Shown: positions 1 to 8,274 of the stretch, in pieces
Numbering within the stretch: position 1 is the stretch's first letter
How the letters are laid out: each line of letters starts with the position of its first letter
Source of the DNA: Actinomycetales bacterium
GTDB lineage: Bacteria > Actinomycetota > Actinomycetes > Actinomycetales > Microbacteriaceae
Direction of reading: 5' to 3'
Assembly (NCBI GenBank): GCA_015654575.1
Contig: JAATGR010000038.1
Span: forward strand, 1-57,222
DNA length: 57,222 bases
The notes under the pieces: generated by a model
The model's input: only the letters and a program-made list of their open reading frames with translations
Told to the model about the DNA's origin: nothing
The model's database searches: none
Position numbers and translations under genes: made by a program

Positions 1-216
1 GCGCAGCGTGTGACGCGGCTGGCCGAGCACTGCCGTCGTTACGATGTGCCCCTCCCCGCTGCGGCGATGCAGTTCCCCCTGCGTCACCCGCAGATCTCGA
101 CGATCGTGTTCGGTACCGGCCGCGCAACCGCAGTTCAGAAGAACATCGCCTACGCCGGATGGGACATCCCCGACGAACTATGGCAGGACCTCGCCTCGGA
201 CGGCATGATCGCGTGA
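1..216 (+). CDS. Aldo/keto reductase, C-terminal part (gene starts before the window)
   Basis: The reading frame is open from the first base and ends at TGA 214-216, so only the last 71 residues are here. They include the stretch QISTIVFGTGRA followed by an amphipathic tail, as in the C-terminus of NADP-dependent aldo/keto reductases of the D-threo-aldose 1-dehydrogenase / L-fucose dehydrogenase group, which oxidise an aldose to its 1,5-lactone. It converges on a fuconolactonase-like gene 31 bases away, which supports a role in deoxy-sugar oxidation. The nucleotide-binding and catalytic Asp-Tyr-Lys-His residues lie outside the window, so substrate assignment is inference. Confidence 0.75.
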   Translation, partial: AQRVTRLAEHCRRYDVPLPAAAMQFPLRHPQISTIVFGTGRATAVQKNIAYAGWDIPDELWQDLASDGMIA

Positions 217-247
217 GCACCCGCGCCCGGTACGCGCACGACCGCAC

Positions 248-1102
248 TCACTCCCCGATCCGGTAGACGGCGCGGGCCGTCTCCGACGCGACGGCATCCC
301 ACTGCGATACGGGCACGGCGCCACGCACGATCTCGAGCCACTCCCCGGTCGGAACACCACCCGGGGCGCGGACGCTGACGGGCCAGTCACTGGCGAACAT
401 GCATCGGTTCGAACCAAAGCTCGCGACCGCGTGAGCGAGCAGTTCCGGGGCAAACTCGCGTAGTTGCTCGCGTGAAGCCGCCTCCGCAGGAAGGCCTGAC
501 AATTTAACTGACAGGTTTGGAAGCTGCGCAAGCCGCGTAATACTCTTCTGCCATGCTCGTGTAGCGGCTTGATCACTGCCCACGGGCGGCTTGCCCAAGT
601 GGTCGAGCACAAACCGGCCTCGTCCCATCCCTTCGAGCAACTCAGCCACTGCGTCGAGCTGCCGCCATCGCACGCACACATCGAAGACCAGCCCGCGCGC
701 CGCGACATGACCAAGTCCGCGTCGGAACGCTGCCGAGTCGAGCCGGTCGTCGGGTACATCCTGCAGAAGATAACGAACGCCGACGAGTCTCCCCTCCGCT
801 GCATCCGAAAGCACATCCACTCGCGTCGGTAGCTCAGGATCGAACACATCGACGGCCGCGACGACAGCGAAGGAGTCAGGCCAGGTTCCACCAAACGAAC
901 GTGCTGCCCAGCGCACCTCATCAACCTCCGCGCCTGCGTCTACGGCAGCCTCCACGAAGATGCATCCGGTGACCTCAGGAGCATCGGCCGCGTATGCACC
1001 TGGTAGCGCCGTGACGGCCATCTCGCTTTCGCCGTCGAGCCAGCCGTAGGCGAAGCGGCTGCGATCCCAGGCGTGCACGTGCACATCGACCAACCCGGAC
1101 AC
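248..1102 (-). CDS. Amidohydrolase 2 family lactonase (L-fuconolactonase / L-rhamnonolactonase-like)
   Basis: Predicted 284-residue TIM-barrel metal hydrolase of the COG3618 type that opens sugar 1,5- or 1,4-lactones to the acid. The N-terminus carries the metal motif DVHVHAWD (His8, His10), the middle has SVKLSG, and FASDWPV near residue 239 supplies the family aspartate. The frame is open far upstream to 1399, but that extension is low-complexity shadow sequence. I chose GTG 1102 because the HxH motif normally lies within ten residues of the start and this codon sits one base past the stop of the mutarotase gene. It is the last gene of a FadR-mutarotase-lactonase operon, and with the aldo/keto reductase at 1-216 would make dehydrogenase and lactonase steps of L-fucose or L-rhamnose breakdown. 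The exact sugar is inferred. Confidence 0.85.
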   Translation of the reverse strand: MSGLVDVHVHAWDRSRFAYGWLDGESEMAVTALPGAYAADAPEVTGCIFVEAAVDAGAEVDEVRWAARSFGGTWPDSFAVVAAVDVFDPELPTRVDVLSDAAEGRLVGVRYLLQDVPDDRLDSAAFRRGLGHVAARGLVFDVCVRWRQLDAVAELLEGMGRGRFVLDHLGKPPVGSDQAATRAWQKSITRLAQLPNLSVKLSGLPAEAASREQLREFAPELLAHAVASFGSNRCMFASDWPVSVRAPGGVPTGEWLEIVRGAVPVSQWDAVASETARAVYRIGE

Positions 1103-1103
1103 C

Positions 1104-1436
1104 TCAGCGGCCCCGGTTCTGCGTTGCGAGCGACCACACCGCATCAAGCGGTACATAGCCTTCGCTCCCGTCGGTCGCTCTGAACACCTCCACGAATCGC
1201 CCAATGTCGCGCTGCCACGCCGCATTCGCCGGGTCGCGGTCCAGCTCGGCGTTCGCTGCACTCCAGTCGTCGCAGTCAACGAGGTGGAAAAGTCGCCGCC
1301 CCGAACGCCAGATAGTCCAGTCGTGGATGCCGATGCGCGCGAAGGTCTCGACGAGGCCATCGGGCACTCGAGCGTGCCGCAGGGCATAGCTCGCCACACG
1401 TCCCTCGACGATCTCGGAGTGCAGCGCGACCCTCAT
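1104..1436 (-). CDS. rhaM: L-rhamnose mutarotase family protein (RhaM-like)
   Basis: 110 residues, close to the usual ~104 of the family. These small ferredoxin-like-fold enzymes interconvert alpha and beta anomers of L-rhamnose or L-fucose. The N-terminal strand MRVALHSEI, the Tyr17/His21 pair and the HDWTIW segment match the active-site layout of the family. The start overlaps the stop of the upstream FadR-type regulator by four bases (ATGA, 1433-1436), and its stop is one base from the lactonase start, so the three genes are translationally coupled. It would supply the anomer required by the aldose dehydrogenase. Rhamnose versus fucose preference cannot be told from sequence. Confidence 0.85.
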   Translation of the reverse strand: MRVALHSEIVEGRVASYALRHARVPDGLVETFARIGIHDWTIWRSGRRLFHLVDCDDWSAANAELDRDPANAAWQRDIGRFVEVFRATDGSEGYVPLDAVWSLATQNRGR

Positions 1437-2104
1437 CGCGCGTCCCTCAGCCAGCGCTCGACCCCGGAGACGTGCACGGTCATAAGTGCGTCGGCCAACA
1501 CCGCATCCCCCGCACGTATCGCATCAAGGAGAGCCCTGTGCTCATCGATGGTGCGCTCTACGGAGCCGTTCTGGGTAACCCCCCTCCAGACCCGAGCGCG
1601 GACGGTCGGGCCGGAGAGCGCATCGATCAGGCTGGCAAGGTATCCGTTGCGCGTCGCGGCGGCAATGCGGTGGTGAAACTGAAGATCGTGTTCGACGAGT
1701 CCTTCCACGTCCGTCGACTCCGCGACAACGTCGAGCATCTGTTGCAGTTCGTCGATATCTGTGGACTCCGCATTCGTCGCGGCCAGGGCTGCGGCACGCG
1801 GTTCCAGAATCCGGCGGACAGCAAGCACCTCGAGCACACTGTCGTCGCGATGCAGATCCACAACGAAGTTCATCGCCTCTAGCAGCAACCGAGGCTCAAG
1901 GCTTGTGACGTATGTCCCGTCACCCCTCCGCACATCAAGGACACGTATGACCTCTAGGGCCTTAACGGCCTCTCGGAGTGAACTGCGGGAGAGCCCAAGG
2001 GTATCACTGAGCTCCTTCTCTGGAGGAAGCCTATCGCCAGGTTTCAGCTGACCACGGACGATCATGTCCTTGATGCGGAGAATAGCCTCGTCTGTGACTG
2101 CCAT
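1433..2104 (-). CDS. FadR-subfamily GntR transcriptional regulator (FCD domain)
   Basis: 223 residues. Residues ~5-70 form the GntR winged helix, including PGDRLPPEKELSDTLGLS and SRSSLREAVKALE. Residues ~85-215 are the helical FCD ligand domain with the FHHRIAAATRNGYL segment that carries a metal-binding His. It is the first gene of the sugar-lactone operon and probably its sugar- or acid-responsive repressor. An inverted repeat 22 bases upstream (2126-2143) is a plausible autoregulatory operator. Family assignment is secure; the effector is inferred from the neighbours. Confidence 0.88.
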   Translation of the reverse strand: MAVTDEAILRIKDMIVRGQLKPGDRLPPEKELSDTLGLSRSSLREAVKALEVIRVLDVRRGDGTYVTSLEPRLLLEAMNFVVDLHRDDSVLEVLAVRRILEPRAAALAATNAESTDIDELQQMLDVVAESTDVEGLVEHDLQFHHRIAAATRNGYLASLIDALSGPTVRARVWRGVTQNGSVERTIDEHRALLDAIRAGDAVLADALMTVHVSGVERWLRDAR

Positions 2105-2125
2105 GCGAACGATGGTAGTCGAGTC

Positions 2126-2143
2126 ATCCGACCTCTTTCGGAT
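2126..2143. promoter_or_regulatory. Candidate operator upstream of the FadR-type regulator
   Basis: Inverted repeat ATCCGA-N6-TCGGAT lying 22 bases upstream of the start codon of the regulator, between it and the ABC1 kinase gene. The size and position fit a dimeric GntR-family repressor site. No second copy was seen in the window, so this is inference from position. Confidence 0.35.
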
Positions 2144-2246
2144 CCATCACAAAGCTCACAACGCGTGGCCCCACAATCTATGCATCACGAAGCGAATTCG
2201 CCCTCGCTTGAGGCCCGCGCCACAGTGGCACCTACACAAAAAAGTC

Positions 2247-4208
2247 TCAGCGGCGCCGGCGCCTCGCGAACGCGACCCGGAGGCTGCGCAGCACCAGGAG
2301 CAGACCGCCGAGTCCGACGACCGCGCCGAGGAACGGGAACATCGGGACCTCGGGCGTGAGTTGCGGGCCGCCGCCGGAGATGCTGAGGATGACGGCGACC
2401 ACCACGAGCGCGATGCCCACGAGGGTCGTGGTCAGCCGGCCGACGAGCGCCTCCACCCAGGAGCGTTCATCGCCGTCGTCGAAGGCCCGCAGATTCACGC
2501 GGAACGTGCCGTCCTCCAGCTGCTGCGCCAACGACCCGAGCCGCCTGGGCAGCAGCCTCAACTGTTCGGAGATCAGCGCCGCCTGGGTCTGCGCCGTCAT
2601 CGCCAGCGACCGGGGCGAACCGATCTCCCGCGCGAAGCGGGGAGCACGGCGGAGCGCCTGCGACACCATGTCGTAGTCCGGCACGAGACGGCGCAGCGAT
2701 CCCTCCAGCGAAGCGAGCGTGCGGAACACGAGCAGCAGCGACGGCGGCAGCGCGAGCCGGTGGCGGCGCAGGACGTCCACCAGGGCGCGGAACACGTTCT
2801 CGTCCACCCGGGTGTTGTGCACGCGAGTGAGGATCACCCCGATGTCGTGCTGCAGTGCGGCCTGGTCGACCACCCCGGTCTCGGGCGGAGCGACGAGCAT
2901 CAGCACGACATCGGTCGCCGCCATGTCGTCCTCGTTGGCCATGGCGACCAGCAGCGGGAGCAGCATCCGACGCAGGCTCTTCTCCAGCACACCCACGGAG
3001 CCGAAGTCGATGAGGGTGACGCCGCCGTCGGCATCCAGCACGAGGTTGCCCGGATGCAGATCGGCATGGAAGACGCCGCGCACCGCGATCTGATGGAACA
3101 CCTCTTCGACGACCTGGTCGGCGACCTCCCGTGCCCGGTGCTGCTCCAGCGACGAGGCGTCCACGCGGCTGAACGGCACGCCCTCCGCGCGTTCCTGCAC
3201 CAGCATCTGCGCCGTCGTGAAGCGCTCGTGCACCCGCGGCACCCGCAGACCGCCGCCGTCCGCCGACCCGCGGAGCATCTCCGTGTTGGCCGCCTCGACG
3301 CGATAGTCGAGCTCTTCGCGCAGCGCGCGGGCGAACTCCCCCGCCAACGCCACCACGCCATAGTCGCGTCCCCACTGGGTGTGCCGTTCCGCGTCAGCGG
3401 CGAGGCGCTCGACGATGTCGAGGTCGGTCGCGACCTGCGCACGGGCGCGGGGCCGCTGGATCTTCACGACAACCCGCTCGCCGCCGTGCAGTGTGGCGGC
3501 ATGCACCTGCGCCACGGATGCCGCCGCCAGCGGACGCTCCTCGACCTCGGCGAACGCCTCGGCCAGCGGCGTCCCGAGCTGGGCCTCGATCGCGGCCTTC
3601 GCCTCACCCCACGGGATCGGCGTGGACTCCATCTGCAGCGTGGACAGCACGGCGGTCAGCTCCGGCGGCAGCACATCGTCGCGCGCCGAGAGGATCTGCC
3701 CGATCTTGATGAAGGTGACACCGGCCTCGTTCATCGCTCCGACGAGCGCGGTCGGGAAGTCCTCCCGGCGCCCGCGACGGCCGCGACGGTAGAGACCGAG
3801 TCCGTGGCGAGAGGCGATCGCGATGATCTGGGCGTAGCGCTTCGCGCGGTCGCGGCGGCGGAACGTGTCGCGCACGAGCGTGATCGGGTTGACCAGCGGT
3901 CGGGTGGGCCACAGGAACTCCAGCGTGACGAGCACGATCACCACGACCGCGAACATCCAGCCCAGCGTCAGCGCGAGGAAGACGACCGCGAGGGGGCCCT
4001 CCACCACCAGGTGCGCCCCTTCGATCACGCCCGACTCGCCCAGCGCCCAGGAGGCGACGGGGCTGAGGAGCAGGAACACGATCCCCGCCACGACGACCGA
4101 GCGGATCCATCCCACCTGCGTCTCCAGCAGCCGCCTGCTGGTCCACCCCGCCACGAGCGAGAAGACCGCGATGACGATCGCCGCCCAGATCCACAGCCAG
4201 ATGTCCAT
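2247..4208 (-). CDS. ABC1/AarF/UbiB family atypical protein kinase-like membrane protein
   Basis: 653 residues with two or three hydrophobic segments at the N-terminus (~5-22, ~36-56, ~70-98) and two more at the C-terminus. The core carries the family signatures KIGQ (168-171), the Ala-rich loop AAASVAQVH (228-236) replacing the P-loop, VVVKIQRP with Lys249, the catalytic HADLHPGN (381-388) and metal-binding DFG (401-403). UbiB/ABC1 proteins act in isoprenoid quinone or lipid metabolism at the membrane; direct protein kinase activity is doubtful. The frame extends to 4292, but ATG 4208 is preferred because GGGAGG precedes it by nine bases and the first residues form the membrane segment. It runs alone, followed by no co-oriented neighbour. 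Confidence 0.9.
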   Translation of the reverse strand: MDIWLWIWAAIVIAVFSLVAGWTSRRLLETQVGWIRSVVVAGIVFLLLSPVASWALGESGVIEGAHLVVEGPLAVVFLALTLGWMFAVVVIVLVTLEFLWPTRPLVNPITLVRDTFRRRDRAKRYAQIIAIASRHGLGLYRRGRRGRREDFPTALVGAMNEAGVTFIKIGQILSARDDVLPPELTAVLSTLQMESTPIPWGEAKAAIEAQLGTPLAEAFAEVEERPLAAASVAQVHAATLHGGERVVVKIQRPRARAQVATDLDIVERLAADAERHTQWGRDYGVVALAGEFARALREELDYRVEAANTEMLRGSADGGGLRVPRVHERFTTAQMLVQERAEGVPFSRVDASSLEQHRAREVADQVVEEVFHQIAVRGVFHADLHPGNLVLDADGGVTLIDFGSVGVLEKSLRRMLLPLLVAMANEDDMAATDVVLMLVAPPETGVVDQAALQHDIGVILTRVHNTRVDENVFRALVDVLRRHRLALPPSLLLVFRTLASLEGSLRRLVPDYDMVSQALRRAPRFAREIGSPRSLAMTAQTQAALISEQLRLLPRRLGSLAQQLEDGTFRVNLRAFDDGDERSWVEALVGRLTTTLVGIALVVVAVILSISGGGPQLTPEVPMFPFLGAVVGLGGLLLVLRSLRVAFARRRRR

Positions 4209-4228
4209 CGCCCCGTGCCTCCCGGCAC

Positions 4229-5152
4229 TCAGGGTATCCGGCCGGCCCCGGCGACGGCGCGCTGACTGCGGGCGGACACCTCCGCGGCGCACTCGACGAG
4301 CTCCTGCACCGCCGCAGCCGCATTGCCTCGCCGCCAGGCGATCCAGTGCGGGACCGGCGGCACCCCGCGCAGTCGCACGAAGGCAACGCCGGACCAGTGG
4401 TAGAGCAGCGCCGTCTGCCGGGAGACGATCGAGATCCCCCTCCCCATGGCCACCGCCTCCAGATGCATCTCGACGGTCCGGAGCCGCCCGGCGACGTCAG
4501 GAGCCCGACCATCGCGATAGGCGAGGGCCAGCCAATACTCCTGCCAGGCCTGCCCGTCGCCGTCGTCGCCGAGGATCGGCAGCCCGATGATGTCCTCCAC
4601 GTCGACCACGGCACGTCGCGCGAGCACGTTGTCGTTCGGGATCGCGACCAGCGTCGTGTCCTGGAAGAGCACCCGGAAATCCACCGCCTCATCCTCGATC
4701 GGACCGAAACCGAACGCGACATCCACGTCGCCCGAGGAGAGTCCCGCGAGGTGGTTGTCGAGGCTCGCCTGAGACCGCTCGATCCGTAGGTCCGGTCGGC
4801 GCTCGGTGAAGCGACGCAGGATGGGCGTCATGATCAGTCCCGCGCCATAGGCGAGGCACCCGACCCTCATGACGCCGGCGTCCTCGCGACGGAAGCCCTC
4901 GACGACCGCGTCGAACTCGGCGCGGGAGTCGAGCAGGCGACGGGCGTGCCCCGCGATGCGTCGTCCCCGCAGGGTCAGCGCGAGCTGCCGCCCGGAACGC
5001 TCGACCAGTTCGACATCGAGCTGATGCTGCGTGCGCTGCAGCTGCATCGAGGCCGCGGGCTGGGTCAGCCCGAGCGAAGCCGCGGCCCGGCTGAGGGATC
5101 CGTGATCGTCGATGGCGACGATCAGTGCCAACTGACGAAAAGTGAGATCCAC
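4229..5152 (-). CDS. LysR family transcriptional regulator
   Basis: 307 residues. The winged helix-turn-helix is at ~3-60 (FRQLALIVAIDDHGSLSRAA, then GLTQPAAS), followed by a periplasmic-binding-like effector domain at ~90-295. The frame is open to 5245, but GTG 5152 is chosen since AGAGG lies eight bases upstream and the HTH normally begins at once. It is divergent from the flavin-dependent monooxygenase and APC permease genes at 5388 and 6728, the classical layout of a LysR activator and its target. A candidate binding inverted repeat sits between them at 5273-5292. The inducer is unknown. Confidence 0.88.
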   Translation of the reverse strand: MDLTFRQLALIVAIDDHGSLSRAAASLGLTQPAASMQLQRTQHQLDVELVERSGRQLALTLRGRRIAGHARRLLDSRAEFDAVVEGFRREDAGVMRVGCLAYGAGLIMTPILRRFTERRPDLRIERSQASLDNHLAGLSSGDVDVAFGFGPIEDEAVDFRVLFQDTTLVAIPNDNVLARRAVVDVEDIIGLPILGDDGDGQAWQEYWLALAYRDGRAPDVAGRLRTVEMHLEAVAMGRGISIVSRQTALLYHWSGVAFVRLRGVPPVPHWIAWRRGNAAAAVQELVECAAEVSARSQRAVAGAGRIP

Positions 5153-5272
5153 CGGGCACACCTCTGCAGTCGGGACGCTCTCATCCTGGCCTGTTCCGCG
5201 TTTCCGGTCGGTAAAACGGCAGTAACGATCGCATGTCCCTCGCACCGATGTGCCCGGAATCGACGCGACGAG

Positions 5273-5292
5273 ACATCACGCCGGGGTGATGT
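5273..5292. promoter_or_regulatory. Candidate LysR-type binding site
   Basis: Inverted repeat ACATCAC-N6-GTGATGT in the 235-base divergent spacer between the LysR gene and the monooxygenase gene. It contains a T-N12-A core close to the T-N11-A pattern of LysR boxes. It lies about 95 bases upstream of the monooxygenase start, suitable for an activator. Role inferred from position and symmetry. Confidence 0.45.
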
Positions 5293-5387
5293 GCCCGCCC
5301 ACCGCGTTATTCATACCCGCCCGTTACGGCCTCCTACGCTCACGTCAACCGTGCACGATGCGGCCACGTACCGAGACGAGACACCCC

Positions 5388-6674
5388 ATGACCACCTCAT
5401 TCACCACAGACTCCGACGCGCCGGTCATCCCCCTGCCCGAGCATCTGTCGAACGCGACACCCGCTTCGGTAATCGCGGCGGCCGAGGCGTTGCGTCCCGT
5501 GCTGCTCGAGCGCCAAGCGGAGACCGAGGAGCTCACGTACTTCCCCGATACGACCCACCAGGACTTCCTCGACGCCGGCTTCTACCGGCTCCTACAACCG
5601 CGGCGATTCGGCGGCCTCGAGTTCACGGTGCCCACGTTCTACAAGGTCATCATGGAGGTTTCGCGCGGCTGCCCGTCCACCGGGTGGCGCCTGTCGCTGG
5701 CGTCCGCGCACAGTCTGCAGATGGCGGCGCTGTTCCCCGAGGAGACGCAGCTCGCGGCGTTCGGACCGGACGGCGACTTCCGCATGGCGGGACGGGACAC
5801 CCCGATGGGCACGGCGACGCCGGTCGAGGGCGGATACCTCATCGACGGCTTTTGGAACTACTGCTCGGGCAGCCCCCGCTCCACCTGGATCTTCCTCGGC
5901 GCCCGGCTCGTGCAGCCCGGCGCATCCGGCGACGGCACCTACTCGCTGCGCTCCGGGCAGCAGATCCTCACGACCCTCCCGAAGGAGCAGTGGGAGAACG
6001 TCTTCGACTGGACGGGCGGTCTCGGACTGCGCGGCAGCGGCTCGCACAGCGTGAAGGTGGAACAGCAGTTCGTGCCGGACAGCCGGGTCGTCGACGTCAA
6101 CATGCTCGACCTCGAGTACCCGAGGGACATGGCCGGCGCCGCCATCCACGCGAACCCGATGTACTCCGGACGTCAGACCGGCTTCTTCGGCGGCGAGCTC
6201 GCCGCGATCGCCGTCGGTGCGGCGAAGGCCGCCCTGGACGAGTACGAGCGACTGCTGCGAGTGAAGAAGACGTCCTTCGCCCCGCACGTCCTCCGCGCCG
6301 AGCACTCCGACTTCCAGCGCACCCTCGGGCAGGCGATGGGCATGATCGCCGCCGCCGAGGGCATCGTCCTGCAGGTGGGCGCCCAGTACACCGAGCTCTG
6401 CCGGCGACAGGTCGAGGACGGCGTCCCGTTCACGCTCGAGGACGACATCCTGCTAGACGCGATGGCGATGCAGGCGGGACGTCTCGCCTGGAGCGCCGTC
6501 GAGGATCTCCTCGTCCGCACTGCCGGATCCGCCCCGCTCGGCGACGGGCAACGGATGCAGCGATACTTCCGCGACCTGGCGACCTATCGCGGTCATCAGG
6601 GTTCATCCGCCTACGAGACGATGGCGCGCTACCTCGCCTGCCTGCACCTCGACGAGGACTTCGAACGCGCCTGA
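5388..6674 (+). CDS. Flavin-dependent monooxygenase, acyl-CoA dehydrogenase fold (group D oxygenase component)
   Basis: 428 residues with an acyl-CoA dehydrogenase-like helical N-domain (~20-125), a beta-barrel (~130-230) and a C-terminal four-helix domain of the Acyl-CoA_dh_2 type. The segments GCPSTGWRL and WNYCSGSPRSTW resemble the flavin-binding region of HpaB/HsaA/DszC-like hydroxylases rather than true acyl-CoA dehydrogenases. Such proteins use reduced FMN or FAD from a separate reductase to hydroxylate or desulfurise small molecules; no reductase gene is adjacent. The start ATG 5388 was chosen over the longer frame from 5250 for homologous length and position next to the LysR site. An APC permease follows after 53 bases, so the pair probably imports and oxidises a nitrogenous substrate. 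Confidence 0.78.
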   Translation: MTTSFTTDSDAPVIPLPEHLSNATPASVIAAAEALRPVLLERQAETEELTYFPDTTHQDFLDAGFYRLLQPRRFGGLEFTVPTFYKVIMEVSRGCPSTGWRLSLASAHSLQMAALFPEETQLAAFGPDGDFRMAGRDTPMGTATPVEGGYLIDGFWNYCSGSPRSTWIFLGARLVQPGASGDGTYSLRSGQQILTTLPKEQWENVFDWTGGLGLRGSGSHSVKVEQQFVPDSRVVDVNMLDLEYPRDMAGAAIHANPMYSGRQTGFFGGELAAIAVGAAKAALDEYERLLRVKKTSFAPHVLRAEHSDFQRTLGQAMGMIAAAEGIVLQVGAQYTELCRRQVEDGVPFTLEDDILLDAMAMQAGRLAWSAVEDLLVRTAGSAPLGDGQRMQRYFRDLATYRGHQGSSAYETMARYLACLHLDEDFERA

Positions 6675-6727
6675 GCACCCGCACCTCCCCTTTCCCGGCA
6701 TCCACCCGACCCAGAACGAGGCACACG

Positions 6728-8176
6728 ATGACCAGCACCAAGGATCCTGCCACCACCACGCAGAACCCGCCGTCCGGGCAGCTTCGACGAAACGTGCTCG
6801 GGGCGCCCAGCATGGCGTTCCTCGTCATCGCGATGGCCGCGCCACTCTCGGCATCCGCCACCGGCGTGGCCCTCACGGTCGGACTGGGTAACGGCATCGG
6901 CGCGCCCGGCGCGTTCGTCCTGATCGTCGCCCTGCTGCTGATCTTCTCGGTCGGCTTCGCCGCCATGGCCGGGCGGATCGTCAACGCCGGCGCGTTCTAC
7001 GCCTACGTCGGCGCGGCGTTCGGGTTCCGGATGGGAGCGGCGAGCGGATTCATCGCCACAATGGCCTACAACCTTCTGTCAGCCTTCGTGTTCGGCATCT
7101 CCGGCTTCTACGGCGCGCAGGCGCTGAACGGCGTGCTCGGCACAGACATCCCGTGGTGGGCGGTCGCGATGGTCTTCCTCGTCGCCGCGTTCGCCATGAG
7201 CTACTTCGGCACCGAGCTGGGCGCCCGGATCACCGGAACCCTGCTCGTGCTCGAATGCCTCTTCCTGGTCGTGATCGACGTGTCGGTGCTGATCAACAAG
7301 GGCGCGTCCGCGTTCTCCTGGGAGGTGTTCGCCCCGTCGAACGTGTTCTCCGGCAACATCGGGATGGCGCTGGCGATGGTCTTCCTCTGCTTCATCGGGT
7401 TCGAAGCCACCGCGATCTTCTCGGAGGAGGCGAAGGATCCCCGCCGCACGGTGGGGCGGGCGACCCGGATCGCGATCATCGTGACCGGGGCGCTCTACGT
7501 GTTCACCGCCTGGGCTGTCATCGCCAACTTCGGCACGACGGAATCCGTGGATGTCGCGCAGGGCGAGAACGCCGGCACGATGATCCTCGACACGATCACC
7601 GGGAACCTCGGCGCGTTCGGCGGCGGGGCCTTCACCATCCTGATCATCACCAGCTCGCTCGCGGTGGCCGCGGCCATCCACGGCGCGGCATCCCGCTACA
7701 TCTTCGTCATGTCCCGCTCCCGGCTGCTGCCGGGCGGCCTGTCGAAGGTGCACTCGCGCTTCCAGTCACCGGTGCGGGCTCAGCTCGTGCAGGGCGCGTT
7801 CGTCCTCGTACTTCTGGTCGTGTGGGCGATCATCGGGCTCGATCCGTTCGTCGACATGGGCGTCCTCGGCACTCTCGGATCCATCGCGATCATGGTGCTG
7901 CAGACGCTCGTGTCCTTCGCGGTGTTCGCGTTCTTCCGCCGTCTGAAGGACGCCCGCGTCTGGACCACGATCGTCGCCCCGCTCGTCGCCGGCGCGGCCA
8001 TGCTCGTCGTCCTGGCCGTCGCGGTCGCCGCCTGGCCCGTGCTGATCGGATCGGATGCCGTCCTGCTCCAGCTGGTGCCCATCGCAATCCCGCTCGCCGG
8101 CGTGATCGGCTGGTTCGTCGCGCACCGCCGCGGCGCGATCCCGGACGAGCTCGAGACCCGCAAGGAGTTCGTCTGA
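6728..8176 (+). CDS. APC superfamily amino acid/amine permease
   Basis: 482 residues with about twelve hydrophobic segments and the APC family pattern near the start (NVLGAPSMAFLVIAMAAPLS, residues ~21-40) and FIGFEATAIFSEEAKDPRRT in the region after TM6, typical of basic-amino-acid/polyamine transporters. It lies 53 bases after the monooxygenase gene in the same direction, ATG 6728 being the first codon to give the short hydrophilic N-terminus expected. Two strong hairpins follow the stop codon. It likely imports the substrate of the monooxygenase; the compound is not identifiable. Confidence 0.87.
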   Translation: MTSTKDPATTTQNPPSGQLRRNVLGAPSMAFLVIAMAAPLSASATGVALTVGLGNGIGAPGAFVLIVALLLIFSVGFAAMAGRIVNAGAFYAYVGAAFGFRMGAASGFIATMAYNLLSAFVFGISGFYGAQALNGVLGTDIPWWAVAMVFLVAAFAMSYFGTELGARITGTLLVLECLFLVVIDVSVLINKGASAFSWEVFAPSNVFSGNIGMALAMVFLCFIGFEATAIFSEEAKDPRRTVGRATRIAIIVTGALYVFTAWAVIANFGTTESVDVAQGENAGTMILDTITGNLGAFGGGAFTILIITSSLAVAAAIHGAASRYIFVMSRSRLLPGGLSKVHSRFQSPVRAQLVQGAFVLVLLVVWAIIGLDPFVDMGVLGTLGSIAIMVLQTLVSFAVFAFFRRLKDARVWTTIVAPLVAGAAMLVVLAVAVAAWPVLIGSDAVLLQLVPIAIPLAGVIGWFVAHRRGAIPDELETRKEFV

Positions 8177-8180
8177 CGCC

Positions 8181-8212
8181 GTGTCCCGGACGCCGCTCGG
8201 CGGCCGGGACAC
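8181..8212. terminator. Hairpin after the permease gene
   Basis: Inverted arms GTGTCCCGG (8181-8189) and CCGGGACAC (8204-8212), with additional CGCCG/CGGCG pairing inside the loop. It begins four bases after the permease stop. There is no U-tract, as is common for actinobacterial terminators. Confidence 0.65.
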
Positions 8213-8228
8213 TCAACGGCACTGATCC

Positions 8229-8264
8229 TTCGCCGGTCGGCGGCTTTCCCCGCCGACCGGCGAA
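8229..8264. terminator. Bidirectional terminator between convergent permease and SDR genes
   Basis: Perfect 15-bp inverted repeat, arms 8229-8243 and 8250-8264 around a six-base loop. It lies between the ends of two convergent genes and can serve both strands. The arms end in TT and AA, giving short U-runs on each strand. Confidence 0.8.
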
Positions 8265-8274
8265 TCGCCGTCGC

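Noticed and set aside
1103..1399. N-terminal extension of the fuconolactonase-like gene to 1399
   Set aside because: The added ~99 residues are a shadow of the mutarotase gene. The HxH motif fits a start at 1102.
2064..4265. Plus-strand frame of 733 residues opposite the UbiB-like gene
   Set aside because: His/Arg/Gln-rich shadow of the minus-strand gene, which carries intact kinase-like motifs. Long antisense frames are expected at this GC content.
4946..6727. Possible fusion upstream of the APC permease (long open frame from 4946)
   Set aside because: The upstream part is Arg/His/Pro-rich antisense or off-frame sequence over the LysR and monooxygenase genes. The permease starts normally at 6728.
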